A stretch of 64,000 nt of DNA. Source: FEN-1191 sp964528845. Lineage in GTDB: Bacteria; Pseudomonadota; Gammaproteobacteria; Steroidobacterales; Steroidobacteraceae. Numbering within the stretch: the stretch's first letter is position 1; every line of letters begins with the position of its first letter. The stretch covers positions 89,102 to 153,101 of the forward strand of contig CAZGVE010000002.1 of the NCBI GenBank assembly GCA_964528845.1, in the 5' to 3' direction. Positions 8,146-17,183 of the stretch are shown piece after piece. The notes beneath the pieces are model-generated. The model ran no database searches, was not told the origin of the DNA, and saw only the letters and a program-made list of their open reading frames with translations. A program made the translations under genes and the position numbers.

Positions 8146-9458
8146 TCGATCCAAAACTGCTGCGCTCGGCGAGCGCGGAAGTTGCGCGCAATCTCGCGCG
8201 GCGCGGCTTTGCGCTCGACGTCGTCGCCCTGCAGGGGCTCGAAGACCAGCGCCGGCACTGGCAGATCGAAGTGGATCGCCTGCGCGCGGCGCGCAACAGC
8301 CACGCGAAGGCGGTGGGGCAGGCGCGCGGCCGCGGCGAGGACATCGCACCGCTGGTCATCGAGGGCGAGCGGCTCACCACAGGCCTCGCTGCAGCGGATG
8401 CGCAGCTCGCCTCGCTGCAGGCGCAGCTCGAGCGGATCGCGCTGGAGCTGCCGAACCTGCTGCACGCGTCGGTGCCCGAAGGGCGCGCCGAGAGCGCCAA
8501 TCTCGAGGTCGCGCGGCACGGTGAACCGCGCCGCTTTGAATTCGCGGCGCGTGATCACGTCGCCATCGGCGAGGCACTCGGCCAGCTCGATTTCGAGGCG
8601 GCCGCGCGCATTTCCGGTGCGCGCTTCGTCGTGATGCGAGGAGCGCTGGCCCGGCTGCAGCGCGCGCTCGCGCAGTTCATGCTCGATCTGCATACCCGCG
8701 AACACGGCTATACCGAGATCTACGTGCCCTATCTGGTCGGACCGCAGGCGCTCACCGGCACCGGCCAGCTGCCGAAGTTCGAACCTGAGCTGTTCGCACT
8801 GCGCGGCGAGCACAGCCTGTACCTGATACCGACGGCCGAGGTTCCTCTGACCAACCTGGTGCGCGAACAGATCCTCGAGGATGCGGCGCTGCCGCTGAAG
8901 TTCGTCGCGCACACGCCCTGCTTCCGCTCGGAGGCGGGCGCCGCGGGACGCGATACGCGCGGCATGATCCGCCAGCACCAGTTCGAGAAGGTCGAGCTGG
9001 TACAGATCGTTCGCCCGGCCGATTCCTACGACGCGCTCGAAGCGCTGCGCAGCCACGCCGAGACCGTGCTGCAGCGGCTGCAGCTGCCCTTTCGCACGCT
9101 GGCCCTGTGCGGCGGGGACGTCGGCTTTGCGAGCGCCAAGACCTACGATCTCGAGGTCTGGCTGCCGTCCCAGCAGCGTTACCGCGAGATCTCCTCCTGC
9201 AGCAACTGCGAGGCCTTCCAGGCGCGGCGCTTGCAGGCGCGATGGCGCAATCCGGCCAGCGGCAAACCGGAACCGCTGCATACGCTGAATGGTTCTGGCG
9301 TGGCAGTGGGCCGCGCCCTGGTCGCGGTACTCGAGAACTACCAGCAGCCGGATGGCAGCGTTGTGATTCCTGAAGTGCTCCAGCCCTACATGGGCGGCGC
9401 AGTGCGCATCGAAGCGAGGCACGGCATCGAAGCGAGGAACGGCGCAGATGCTGTCTGA
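8142..9458 (+). CDS. serS: Seryl-tRNA synthetase
   Basis: Class II synthetase that charges tRNA-Ser (one such tRNA is at 16928). The 438-residue protein begins MIDPKLLRS. It has the long N-terminal antiparallel coiled coil that grips the tRNA-Ser variable arm (about residues 27-105). The catalytic core follows, with TAEVPLTNLVREQIL, motif 2 FRSEAGAAGRDTRGMIRQHQ, the SSCSNCEAFQARR loop and motif 3 GSGVAVGRALVAVLENYQQ. It overlaps rarA by four bases and is overlapped by eleven bases of the following membrane SPFH gene, so the whole ftsK-to-ATPase run may be read through as one transcription unit. Confidence 0.97.
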   Translation: MIDPKLLRSASAEVARNLARRGFALDVVALQGLEDQRRHWQIEVDRLRAARNSHAKAVGQARGRGEDIAPLVIEGERLTTGLAAADAQLASLQAQLERIALELPNLLHASVPEGRAESANLEVARHGEPRRFEFAARDHVAIGEALGQLDFEAAARISGARFVVMRGALARLQRALAQFMLDLHTREHGYTEIYVPYLVGPQALTGTGQLPKFEPELFALRGEHSLYLIPTAEVPLTNLVREQILEDAALPLKFVAHTPCFRSEAGAAGRDTRGMIRQHQFEKVELVQIVRPADSYDALEALRSHAETVLQRLQLPFRTLALCGGDVGFASAKTYDLEVWLPSQQRYREISSCSNCEAFQARRLQARWRNPASGKPEPLHTLNGSGVAVGRALVAVLENYQQPDGSVVIPEVLQPYMGGAVRIEARHGIEARNGADAV

Positions 9459-11553
9459 CTCTCCGCGATTCAATGCTTCGCGCCGCTATTGCTGGGTGCT
9501 GCTCGGCTCGGGCGCCGCATTTTCGCTGCTGGGTCTGATGCTGCGATCCGTGGCGCTCGCCCCGCCGGGCAATCTCGCGACGCCCCAGGGTACCTGGCTT
9601 TCCAATATCACCGTGCCACGCGCGCTCGGCTACCTCGGCGCGGCATTGTGTACAGTGGGCGCTGCATTCCTGTCCTCCGCGCTGATGGCCTTCGCGCGTC
9701 GGCGCCATTTGGCTGTCGAGCTCGAGGCACGTCCCGATCACGGCGCGCCGGACGCAATGGCCGGGGCGGGCAACCCCGGTCGACTGCACTGGCGCGCGGC
9801 GCTGTCCTGGTGCAACCGCCGTCTGCAATCCTGGATCCGCAGTCCGGAGCTGATCGCGCGCTGGCCACCACCGCTAGTCGCGATGCTGCTCGGGGCGCTG
9901 GGGCTGTGGACGGTCGTGGCGATGTGGCGAGCGAGCCCCGACCCGGCATTCGATCCGATGACGCTCAAGCTCATCGGTGCCGGGCTAGTGGTCGCAGCCT
10001 TTCCGCTGCTGGCGCTGGAACGCTACTACGCGACGGTGAGCGCCGAACTCCTGCCGGAAGCGCCGCAGCTCGAACGGCTGCTGCGCCTGCCAGTCGCGGT
10101 GTGTCTGGCGCTCGCGCTCGAACTGATCCTGCGTTCGATCGGTATCGCGTGGGGGCTGCGGCTCGAGTGGCTGGCGGCGCTGCTGGTAGGTGTCGTCGCG
10201 CTCGAACTGGTGCTCCGCTGCGCCGTCGTCCTGTTCCTCCCGATTGCGCCCATCGAGCTGAGGATCTCGCTCGCTGACAGCAGCTTTGCAGGCGCCGTGC
10301 TGCGGCTGCACCCGCCCAGCCTGCGATCCATCAACATCGCCGTGCGCCGCCAGCTCGGTATCGACCTGTCGCGCAGCTGGGCCCTCGGTTTCATCCAGAA
10401 GGCCGCGCTGCCGGTGCTGGTCGGAATCGGGCTGCTGGCCTGGGGCCTGACCGGCGTCACCGCGTTGCGCCTCGACCAGCGCGGGATCTATGAGCGCTTC
10501 GGCGCGCCAGCCGAGGTGTTTGGCCCCGGCCTGCACTTCCACCTTCCGTGGCCGCTCGGCGCGATCCGGCCCACGGAACTGGGCGTGGTCCATCTGCTGC
10601 CGATCGAATTCCTGCTGCCTGGCGGATCGGTAGCCGGCCGATCCTCCAGCGTCGGCGCCGATGCTGGCCAGCGGCTGACCCCGGCCGAGGCGCTCGCTCC
10701 GAAGAGTGCGAACCGGCTGTGGACCGACGATCATCCGTTCGAGGGCAGCTACCTGATCGCCAGCGAGGAGCGCGGCCAACAGAGCTTCCAGCTCGTCAAC
10801 ATCGACATGGCGGTCATGTACCGGGTCGGCCTGTCCGATGCGTCCGCGCGCGCCGCCGCCTATCGCGTCGCCGACATCGACGCGCTGATCCAGGCGCTGT
10901 CCGGGCAGCTGCTGGTTCGCTACTTCACTCACAACACGCTGCTCGATCTGCTCGGGCAGAGCCGCGAGAGCTTCTCGCGGGAATTCCAGACCGCCCTGCA
11001 GGCACAGCTCGACCAGTTCGCGACCGGCGTCGAGGCCATCAGCGTTTCGGTCGAGGCCATACACCCGCCCCCCGGAGCCGCCAGCGCCTACCATGACGTA
11101 CAGGCCGCCGAGATCATCGCCACGACTCGGATCTCGGTGCGGCGCGGCGAGGCCACGCGCTCGCTCAAGGCGGCGCAGCGCCTGGCCGGCGCCGATCGGA
11201 ACGAGGCCGCCGCTGCAGCCGCGGAGCGCGTGGCCGAGGCGCAGAGCCAGGCCACGCTGTTCTCGGCCGACCGCGCAGCTCATGCCCAGGACGGCTTTGC
11301 GTTCCTGTTCGAACGCTGGCTCGACGATCTGGTGAAGGGGCTGGCCGACTCGAGGGTCGTGCTGATCGACCACCGACTCGGGCCACAAAGCATTCCGGCG
11401 CTCGACCTGCGCGTGCTCGATAGCGTGACATCGAGCTACATCCCGCCGGCCGCGTCGGCGATCGCGCCGCCGCAGCCGGGCGCCGGACCGTCGACTCCTG
11501 CCACTGCGGCCCAGCCGCCGGTCGTGGATCAGCTCGAAGTGGATGAACGCTGA
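9448..11553 (+). CDS. Polytopic HflK-like SPFH-domain membrane protein
   Basis: A 701-residue protein with two parts. Residues 1 to about 340 hold roughly six hydrophobic segments (for example WVLLGSGAAFSLLGLML and ALPVLVGIGLLAWGLTGVT). Residues from about 345 form an SPFH/band-7 domain beginning LRLDQRGIYERFGAPAEVFG and PGLHFHLPWPLGAIRPTELG, followed by an alanine- and glutamate-rich helical tail. Ordinary HflK is about 400 residues with one membrane helix, so the large membrane domain is unusual. SPFH proteins form membrane-bound rings or cages; E. coli HflKC modulates the FtsH protease. It is followed by two more SPFH genes and a P-type ATPase with very short spacing. The partner and substrate are unknown. 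Confidence 0.75.
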   Translation: MLSDSPRFNASRRYCWVLLGSGAAFSLLGLMLRSVALAPPGNLATPQGTWLSNITVPRALGYLGAALCTVGAAFLSSALMAFARRRHLAVELEARPDHGAPDAMAGAGNPGRLHWRAALSWCNRRLQSWIRSPELIARWPPPLVAMLLGALGLWTVVAMWRASPDPAFDPMTLKLIGAGLVVAAFPLLALERYYATVSAELLPEAPQLERLLRLPVAVCLALALELILRSIGIAWGLRLEWLAALLVGVVALELVLRCAVVLFLPIAPIELRISLADSSFAGAVLRLHPPSLRSINIAVRRQLGIDLSRSWALGFIQKAALPVLVGIGLLAWGLTGVTALRLDQRGIYERFGAPAEVFGPGLHFHLPWPLGAIRPTELGVVHLLPIEFLLPGGSVAGRSSSVGADAGQRLTPAEALAPKSANRLWTDDHPFEGSYLIASEERGQQSFQLVNIDMAVMYRVGLSDASARAAAYRVADIDALIQALSGQLLVRYFTHNTLLDLLGQSRESFSREFQTALQAQLDQFATGVEAISVSVEAIHPPPGAASAYHDVQAAEIIATTRISVRRGEATRSLKAAQRLAGADRNEAAAAAAERVAEAQSQATLFSADRAAHAQDGFAFLFERWLDDLVKGLADSRVVLIDHRLGPQSIPALDLRVLDSVTSSYIPPAASAIAPPQPGAGPSTPATAAQPPVVDQLEVDER

Positions 11554-11577
11554 GATGAATGCTGAGGAGGGAACACC

Positions 11578-12558
11578 ATGACGCCCGAAACCTCGATCAA
11601 GACCGGCTTTGCGCTCTGGCTCGCGCGCAACGGCCGCGTCATGGCAGCGGGCCTGATCGTCGCGATAGCGCTGCTGGCAGCCTGCGGTGTGCTCGTCGTT
11701 CCGGGCGAGGCAATCGTGCTGACCCGGCTCGGCAATCCGGTGCGGGTGCTCACCGCGCCCGGGCTGGCGTGGAAGATTCCGGCCCCGATCGAGAGCACGA
11801 TTCCGGTCGATCTGCGGCTGCGAACCACTTCCAGCGGACTGCAGGACGTCGGCACGCGCGACGGACTTCGTATCCTGGTCCAGGCCTACGTCGCGTGGCA
11901 GGTGCCGGATGACGCCGAGCACATCCGGCAGTTTCTGCGGGCGGTGCAAAACCAGCCGGATGTCGCGGCCGATCAGCTGCGCAGCTTCATGGGATCCTCG
12001 CTGGAGATCACGTTGAGCAGCTTCGACCTGGCGAGCCTGATCAATACCGATGCCTCCAGGATCCGTTTGAGCGAGCTCGAATCCCGGCTGCGCGATCGCA
12101 TCGGCGAGCAGGCATTGCGGGTGTACGGCATCCGGATCCTGCAGGTGGGGCTCGAGCGCCTGACGCTGCCGGCGGAAACCCTGGACGCCACGGTCGCGCG
12201 CATGTCCGCCGAGCGTGAAACGGTGGCGGCGGAGCGGCAGGCCGAAGGGGAGCGAGCGGCCGCCGAAATCGTCTCCAATGCCGATCGCGATGCGCGCGTG
12301 CAGCGCGCGCAGGCCAAGGCCGAGGCTTCCGCGATCGACGCCAAGTCGCGCGTCGATGCCGCCGACATCTACGCCAAGGCTTACGGTCGCGACCACGAGC
12401 TCTATACGCTGCTGCGCTCGCTCGATACGCTCTCGACAGTCATCCACCCAAACACGACGCTGATCCTGCGCACCGACGCGGCGCCGTTCCGCGTGCTGGT
12501 GGATGGCCCCGGCCGGAGCGCCGGTACCTTGCCTGCCTCGGCTGGGAAGGAACATTAA
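11578..12558 (+). CDS. HflC-like SPFH-domain membrane protein
   Basis: A 326-residue SPFH protein with one N-terminal transmembrane helix (about residues 22-42, VMAAGLIVAIALLAACGVL) and the band-7 start VVPGEAIVLTRLGNPVRV. The phrase TAPGLAWKIPAPIEST matches the HflC segment PGLHFKIPxxxxV. The domain continues to about residue 215, then a charged coiled coil follows (AERETVAAERQAEGERAAAE) that would form the ring walls. The ATG is preceded by a good Shine-Dalgarno sequence (GAGGAGGG). It sits between two HflK-like genes, so a mixed ring of three SPFH proteins can be proposed. This is not the usual hflX-hflK-hflC operon. Confidence 0.8.
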   Translation: MTPETSIKTGFALWLARNGRVMAAGLIVAIALLAACGVLVVPGEAIVLTRLGNPVRVLTAPGLAWKIPAPIESTIPVDLRLRTTSSGLQDVGTRDGLRILVQAYVAWQVPDDAEHIRQFLRAVQNQPDVAADQLRSFMGSSLEITLSSFDLASLINTDASRIRLSELESRLRDRIGEQALRVYGIRILQVGLERLTLPAETLDATVARMSAERETVAAERQAEGERAAAEIVSNADRDARVQRAQAKAEASAIDAKSRVDAADIYAKAYGRDHELYTLLRSLDTLSTVIHPNTTLILRTDAAPFRVLVDGPGRSAGTLPASAGKEH

Positions 12559-12559
12559 G

Positions 12560-13654
12560 GTGCCGCCGGTTGCCGGCAGCGAGGCGGCTCCCGCAAAGGG
12601 TGCCTGGGAGCAGGCGGCCGAGCGTTCCTTCACTTTCCTGTTCGTCGTGGTCTGCCTGCTCGCGGTGGCGTGGATGCTCTCCAATTGCCGGCAGGTGCCG
12701 CCCGACAGCCGGGCCATCGTGCTGCGGCTGGGCAGCGTGGTGCGAGTGGAAGGCGCTGGCCTGCTGCTTGCGCTTCCGCGGCCGTTCGAACAAGTGCTCA
12801 CGCTGCCATCCGCCGACCGGCAAATCGCGTTCACGATCTATGCATTCCAATCCGCAGCTCCGGCGGAGGGCGCGTTCCCTTCCGGTGAAGGCCTGACCGA
12901 TGCAAGCGGCGCCTCGACGCCGATCAGTCATGATCCGGCGCAGAACGTGTCGATGCTGATGACTGGCGACATGAGCGTCGTGCACTTCGACGCGCGGCTG
13001 TTCTACCGGATCACGGATCCCACCGCTTATGTGCTCTGCGCCGACCATGTGGCTGCGGCGCTCGAGCGACTGTTCGTGGCGAGTTCGGTGGCGGTGGCTG
13101 CCAGCCGCGACCTCGATACCATCCTGGTGGCGCGCCCCGACCGCGACGCGTACAGCGAAGCGGCACGTGCCGGCAGGGAGGGCCTGCGGCCTGACCTGCT
13201 GGCCGAGGTGAACCGCCGTCTGGGCGAGCTGGCGGAGCAGGGCGCGAGCCTCGGGATCACCGTGAGTCGCGTGGATCTGCTGCCCTCGATTCCGGCCGAA
13301 GCGAAGCCCGCCTTTGATTCGGTGCTGTACGCGCTGCAGAAGGCGGAGACCGCGACCGCCCAGTCCCGCACCAGCGCCGAGACCATGAGCCAGCAGGCCA
13401 ATCAGGATCGGGACCGCATTCTGACCGACGCGCAGGCCATGGCGGAGGAGCGGACCACCCTGGCGCAGACGCGCACCGCGGCGATCACGGCCCTGTCCGC
13501 GGGCGCGAGCGCCCAAGGCCTGTCCGCACCGATGCTGTCCAACCAGCTCTACCAGGAGCAGGTGGGCAAGCTGCTGAATCGCGCCGGCCGCGTGTTCGCG
13601 GCAGATGGGGCGGGCGGTGCGCGTCTGATACTACCGGGCGGAGCGCGCCAGTGA
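12560..13654 (+). CDS. Second HflK-like SPFH-domain protein
   Basis: About 364 residues from the GTG at 12560, which directly follows the HflC-like stop codon. An in-frame start at 12503 would lie inside the previous gene. One transmembrane helix (about 25-42, FLFVVVCLLAVAWMLSN) precedes the SPFH start QVPPDSRAIVLRLGSVVRVE and PGLL-like GAGLLLALPRPFEQV. The stretch MLMTGDMSVVHFDARLFYRI resembles the HflK GDxxIVxVxxxVQYRI block. A coiled-coil tail ends in a Gly/Ala-rich region. The gene overlaps the downstream P-type ATPase by four bases, so the SPFH proteins and the pump are likely made together. Confidence 0.8.
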   Translation: MPPVAGSEAAPAKGAWEQAAERSFTFLFVVVCLLAVAWMLSNCRQVPPDSRAIVLRLGSVVRVEGAGLLLALPRPFEQVLTLPSADRQIAFTIYAFQSAAPAEGAFPSGEGLTDASGASTPISHDPAQNVSMLMTGDMSVVHFDARLFYRITDPTAYVLCADHVAAALERLFVASSVAVAASRDLDTILVARPDRDAYSEAARAGREGLRPDLLAEVNRRLGELAEQGASLGITVSRVDLLPSIPAEAKPAFDSVLYALQKAETATAQSRTSAETMSQQANQDRDRILTDAQAMAEERTTLAQTRTAAITALSAGASAQGLSAPMLSNQLYQEQVGKLLNRAGRVFAADGAGGARLILPGGARQ

Positions 13655-15564
13655 GCACGCTGACGGAGCAACAGGCGCCGGCGGCGACGGACAAGGTGCT
13701 GTTGAGCGCCGCCGAGCAGCTCTCACTCGGAACCCGCCTGACCGTCTCGCTGGTCGCTGCCGGCTGCCTGCTGCTGTCGGCTGCGATCCAGATCCTTCGC
13801 CCGGCGCAGCGCGATGTCGCCGAGCTGGTCGCGGGACTCGCAGCAGTGCTGGTCGCGGTGCCCGCCCTGACCGCAGCATGGAAGAGTCTGCGCCAGCCTG
13901 ACCTGCACGGCATCATGGATCAGCTGATTGCGCTTGCGCTGCTGGCGGCGTGGGCGAGCGGCAATCTGGTCACGGCTGCGCTGCTGCCGCTCGTCATGAC
14001 CATCGGTCATATTCTCGAGGAGCGCTCGCTGCTCGGCTCGCAGGAGGCGATACGCGCGCTGTCCCGCCTCACCCGTACCAAGGCGCGCCGGTTGTCGCCC
14101 AGTGCAGCCATCGAAGAGGTGAACGCACAGGAATTGCGCGTCGGAGATCGAGTCGAGGTGCGCGCCGGCGATCTGATTCCGGCCGACGGAATCGTCGAGA
14201 CCGGGATATCGAGCATCGACATCGCATCGATCACCGGTGAGACGGTGCCGGTGGAGGTGCAGCCCGGAGCGGAGGTCCTCAACGGGACGATCAATCTGGA
14301 TGGTCACCTGCTGGTCCGCATCACCAAGGTCGGTGCCGAGACCATCCTCGGCCGCGTGGTCGCGCTGCTGCGTGAGGCGGAGCAGGCCAAGCCCCCGATT
14401 ACCCGCCTGCTCGAACGCTATGCGAATCGCTACCTGATCCTGGTGCTGCTGCTGGCAGCGGGGAGCTGGTTCGTCACAGGTAACACGACAGTGATGCTCG
14501 CGGTGCTGGTCGGCTCCTGCCCCGCCGCGCTGGTGCTGGCTGCGCCCGCGACTTCGATCGCCGGCATATCGGTCGCGAGCCGCCACGGTATTCTGATCAA
14601 GGGGGCGGCGTTCCTCGAAACCCTGGCCACGGTCGATGCGGTCGCATTCGACAAGACCGGAACGGTCACGATCGGGCATCTGCATCTGGTCGAGGCGCGC
14701 CCGGAGCCCGGCGTGACGCTCGAGGAGCTGGTCCGTGTCGCGGGCACACTCGGTGCAGCCAGCAGTCATCCGGTCAGTCGCGCGCTCGCCCCGCAGGTAA
14801 CCGACCAGACGCGGCTGGAGCTGGAAGACATCCAGGAGACGAGGGGGCTCGGTCTGGTCGCCCGTCACGCCGGTGAACGGGTGGCGCTCGGCCGAGCGGC
14901 GCTGTTCGCGCAGCTCGACATAGCCGTATCCGAGCCGCCGACGCACGACGGTCCCATCGCCGGCGTATCGTATGGCTCCCGATTCCTGGGCTGGGTGCTG
15001 CTGGCAGACGAGCCACGACCGGAAGCGCTGGAAGCGGTGACCGATCTCGCGCGCCTCGGGCTCAGGCGTCAGATACTGATCACCGGGGACCGATGGCCCG
15101 CCGCCCGCCGCGTGGCGGAGGCGTTGCATATCACTGAAGTGCACGCCGAGCTGCTTCCCGAACAGAAGATGAAGACCGTACTGCAGGAAGTGGCGGCCGG
15201 CCATCGGCCGCTGGTAGTCGGAGACGGCATCAATGATGCGCTGGCACTGAAGGCCGGAGCCGTTGGGATCGCGATGGGAGGCCAGGGAACGGATGTGGCG
15301 CTGGCCTCCGCGGACCTGGTGCTGATGACCAACGATCTGCGGCGCCTCGGCACCTGCATCCGCCTGAGCAGGCGCTGCCGGCGCACGATCTATGGCAACG
15401 TGGGCGTCGGGCTGGTCTGGACGATCGCGATCGTCGTCTGCGCGGTCACCGGTGTGCTGGGCGCGAACGGCGCGCTGCTGGCGGCGTTGCTGCAGAATCT
15501 CAGCATTCTGATCGTGATGTTCAATGCCGGACGCCTGCTGAAGTTCCAGGAGGTCCTGGCCTAG
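13651..15564 (+). CDS. P1B-like cation-transporting P-type ATPase without CPC motif or metal-binding domain
   Basis: A 637-residue P-type ATPase of heavy-metal (P1B) type. Catalytic parts are intact: TGE at 195-197 (actuator), the phosphorylated aspartate in DKTGT at 334, the P1B-specific HP dipeptide at 373-374, and GDGIND at 524-529. The membrane metal motif, normally CPC, SPC or similar, reads S-C-P-A-A at 289-293, so the second ligand is missing. There is no N-terminal HMA domain or Cys/His-rich tail. Transported ion cannot be inferred; it may even be a non-metal substrate. The gene is coupled by ATGA overlap to the SPFH triplet, which suggests that the SPFH cage organises or controls the pump. 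Its stop overlaps the stop of the convergent reductase gene. Confidence 0.85.
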   Translation: MSTLTEQQAPAATDKVLLSAAEQLSLGTRLTVSLVAAGCLLLSAAIQILRPAQRDVAELVAGLAAVLVAVPALTAAWKSLRQPDLHGIMDQLIALALLAAWASGNLVTAALLPLVMTIGHILEERSLLGSQEAIRALSRLTRTKARRLSPSAAIEEVNAQELRVGDRVEVRAGDLIPADGIVETGISSIDIASITGETVPVEVQPGAEVLNGTINLDGHLLVRITKVGAETILGRVVALLREAEQAKPPITRLLERYANRYLILVLLLAAGSWFVTGNTTVMLAVLVGSCPAALVLAAPATSIAGISVASRHGILIKGAAFLETLATVDAVAFDKTGTVTIGHLHLVEARPEPGVTLEELVRVAGTLGAASSHPVSRALAPQVTDQTRLELEDIQETRGLGLVARHAGERVALGRAALFAQLDIAVSEPPTHDGPIAGVSYGSRFLGWVLLADEPRPEALEAVTDLARLGLRRQILITGDRWPAARRVAEALHITEVHAELLPEQKMKTVLQEVAAGHRPLVVGDGINDALALKAGAVGIAMGGQGTDVALASADLVLMTNDLRRLGTCIRLSRRCRRTIYGNVGVGLVWTIAIVVCAVTGVLGANGALLAALLQNLSILIVMFNAGRLLKFQEVLA

Positions 15565-16823
15565 GCCGCCGTCGGATGCAATTCCTTGAGCGGCACGCTC
15601 GCATCGGCGAGACGTTCCGGCGGCACCACGAGGCCCTGGGCCACGAGCGCGCGGCCCTGCACGAAATCGCGCGCCGCATTCACGCAGTCGAGTGCGATCA
15701 CGTGCCCGCGCTTCAGATAGATGATCGAGAAGCTGCGCTGCGCCGGGTCGCCACGCATCACGTGGGCGTCGTGGCCGGCCGAGAGCCCGACCGTCTGCAG
15801 CCGCAGGTCGTACTGATTGGACCAGAACCAGGGCACCGCGTGATACGGCTCGCCCGCGCCGACCAGCGTCTTGGCGACCACGGTGGCCTGGTCCGCCGCG
15901 TTCTGCACCGACTCGAGGCGAATACGCGCACCGCCCGCAAACGCATTCTCGTGCCGCGCGCAGTCCCCGATCGCGAACACATCGGGCAGTGAAGTGCGGC
16001 ACTGCGCATCGACGTCCACGCCGTCACTCCCGGCTGCGCCGGCAGAGCGCAGCGGCTCGACCGCCGGGAGGATGCCGATGCCGACGATCACCATATCGGC
16101 ATCGAGAAGTGTGCCGTCGGCGAGACGAACTGCGCTCACGTGCCCGTCCGTCCCTTCGAGCGCTGTGACCTGTACGCCGAGACGCACATCGACGCCGTGC
16201 GAGCGATGCTCTTGCTCGTAGAAGCGGGATAACGGCTCCCCGGCGACGCGGGCGAGCACGCGGTCCTGGGCCTCGAGCAGCGTGACCTGCTTGCCGAACT
16301 TCGACAGCACCGCGGCCGCCTCGAGCCCAATGTAGCCGCCACCGATCACTACCACCTGCCGAGTCACCGGCAGCTCCTTCAGGATCGCATCGACGTCGGC
16401 GCGCGTGCGCACTGCGTGCACGCCGGACAGCGCACTGCCCGGACAGGGAAGCCGTCTGGGGCCGCCACCGGCCGCCCAGACCAATGCGCCATAGCCGACC
16501 CGGCTGCCATCCGCCAGCGTCACACGATGCGCCGCGGCGTCCACTGTTGTGACGCGCCGTCCGGGCAACAGCTCGATCTGTCGCTGCGCCCATTGCGCGA
16601 CCGGACGGATCAGGATGCGCTCGAAACTCTTTTCGCCGGCGAAATAGTCCTTCGAAAGCGGCGGGCGCTCGTACGGCGGCTCCGGCTCGTCCCCAAGCAG
16701 GCCGACGCTGCCCGCAAACTTGAACTGCCGCAGGCCCAGGGCCGTCTGGGCGCCGCCGTGACCGGCACCGACGATCAGCACGTCGTAGTGGTCCCGCGGC
16801 GAATTGCTGGGGCTGTCGGTCAT
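15561..16823 (-). CDS. FAD-dependent ferredoxin/rubredoxin reductase-like oxidoreductase
   Basis: A 420-residue NAD(P)H-dependent flavoprotein of the putidaredoxin/rhodocoxin reductase type, which passes electrons to small iron-sulfur or rubredoxin partners of oxygenases. The FAD motif is VGAGHGGAQTALGLRQ, followed by EPPYERPPLSKDYFAG, typical for this family. The NAD motif is IGGGYIGLEAAAVL, the second FAD motif is DVFAIGDCARH, and RLESVQNAADQATVVAKTL marks the C-terminal part. The C-terminal reductase-type domain (about residues 325-410) is complete. No ferredoxin or oxygenase gene is nearby, so the electron acceptor is not known. It converges on the P-type ATPase gene with overlapping stop codons. 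Confidence 0.85.
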   Translation of the reverse strand: MTDSPSNSPRDHYDVLIVGAGHGGAQTALGLRQFKFAGSVGLLGDEPEPPYERPPLSKDYFAGEKSFERILIRPVAQWAQRQIELLPGRRVTTVDAAAHRVTLADGSRVGYGALVWAAGGGPRRLPCPGSALSGVHAVRTRADVDAILKELPVTRQVVVIGGGYIGLEAAAVLSKFGKQVTLLEAQDRVLARVAGEPLSRFYEQEHRSHGVDVRLGVQVTALEGTDGHVSAVRLADGTLLDADMVIVGIGILPAVEPLRSAGAAGSDGVDVDAQCRTSLPDVFAIGDCARHENAFAGGARIRLESVQNAADQATVVAKTLVGAGEPYHAVPWFWSNQYDLRLQTVGLSAGHDAHVMRGDPAQRSFSIIYLKRGHVIALDCVNAARDFVQGRALVAQGLVVPPERLADASVPLKELHPTAA

Positions 16824-16875
16824 CCTGCGCTCCGTCAGGTCAGTGGGGGCGGGGATTTTCCGTGAGTGCCGTGAT

Positions 16876-16905
16876 TTATGCCATCCGGGCCCGATTTGCT
16901 AGGAT
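16876..16905 (+). promoter_or_regulatory. Candidate promoter of tRNA-Ser
   Basis: TTATGC (16876-16881) and TAGGAT (16900-16905) with 18-bp spacing, followed by a GC-rich discriminator and the tRNA 23 bp further on. Placement supports it more than hexamer quality. Confidence 0.4.
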
Positions 16906-16927
16906 TTGCCCCGCTTGCGCGCCCGCG

Positions 16928-17017
16928 GGAGAGGTGGCAGAGCGGTTGAATGCACCGGTCTTGAAAACCGGCAGCCCTTCACGGGGCTCGTGAGTTCGAA
17001 TCTCACCCTCTCCGCCA
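16928..17017 (+). tRNA. tRNA-Ser (anticodon TGA)
   Basis: A 90-nt class II tRNA. The acceptor stem GGAGAGG pairs with CCTCTCC (17007-17013), with discriminator G and an encoded CCA. The anticodon stem CCGGT/ACCGG (16955-16959 with 16967-16971) closes the loop CTTGAAA, giving anticodon TGA at 16962-16964, which reads UCA. A long variable arm (AGCCCTTCACGGGGCT) and GTTCGAATC T-loop confirm serine type. Confidence 0.97.
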
Positions 17018-17183
17018 AAATCCGGAGGCCCGACGGAGCGCCAGACATCTACGGACGCGGGCGAGGCTTGGCACATCCTATGTTCGCCAGCGCACGGATC
17101 TCACGCAAATCGGCCGCCAGAATCCGCCCACTTTCGGTCTCCATTAGCGCATTCAACGCTGGATCCATGTTCGGAGGAATTCC

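Noticed and set aside
9985..12834. 949-codon open frame on the minus strand opposite the SPFH genes
   Set aside because: It is antisense to three well-supported SPFH genes, has low-complexity Arg/Gln/His-rich translation and no domain; long antisense frames are expected at this GC content.
13723..16002. 759-codon minus-strand frame opposite the P-type ATPase
   Set aside because: The plus-strand frame has all P-type ATPase motifs; the antisense product is compositionally biased and shows no domain.
16928..17017. tRNA-Ser as attachment site of a mobile element
   Set aside because: Accessory-looking genes follow, but I found no integrase and no second copy of the tRNA 3' end within the window.
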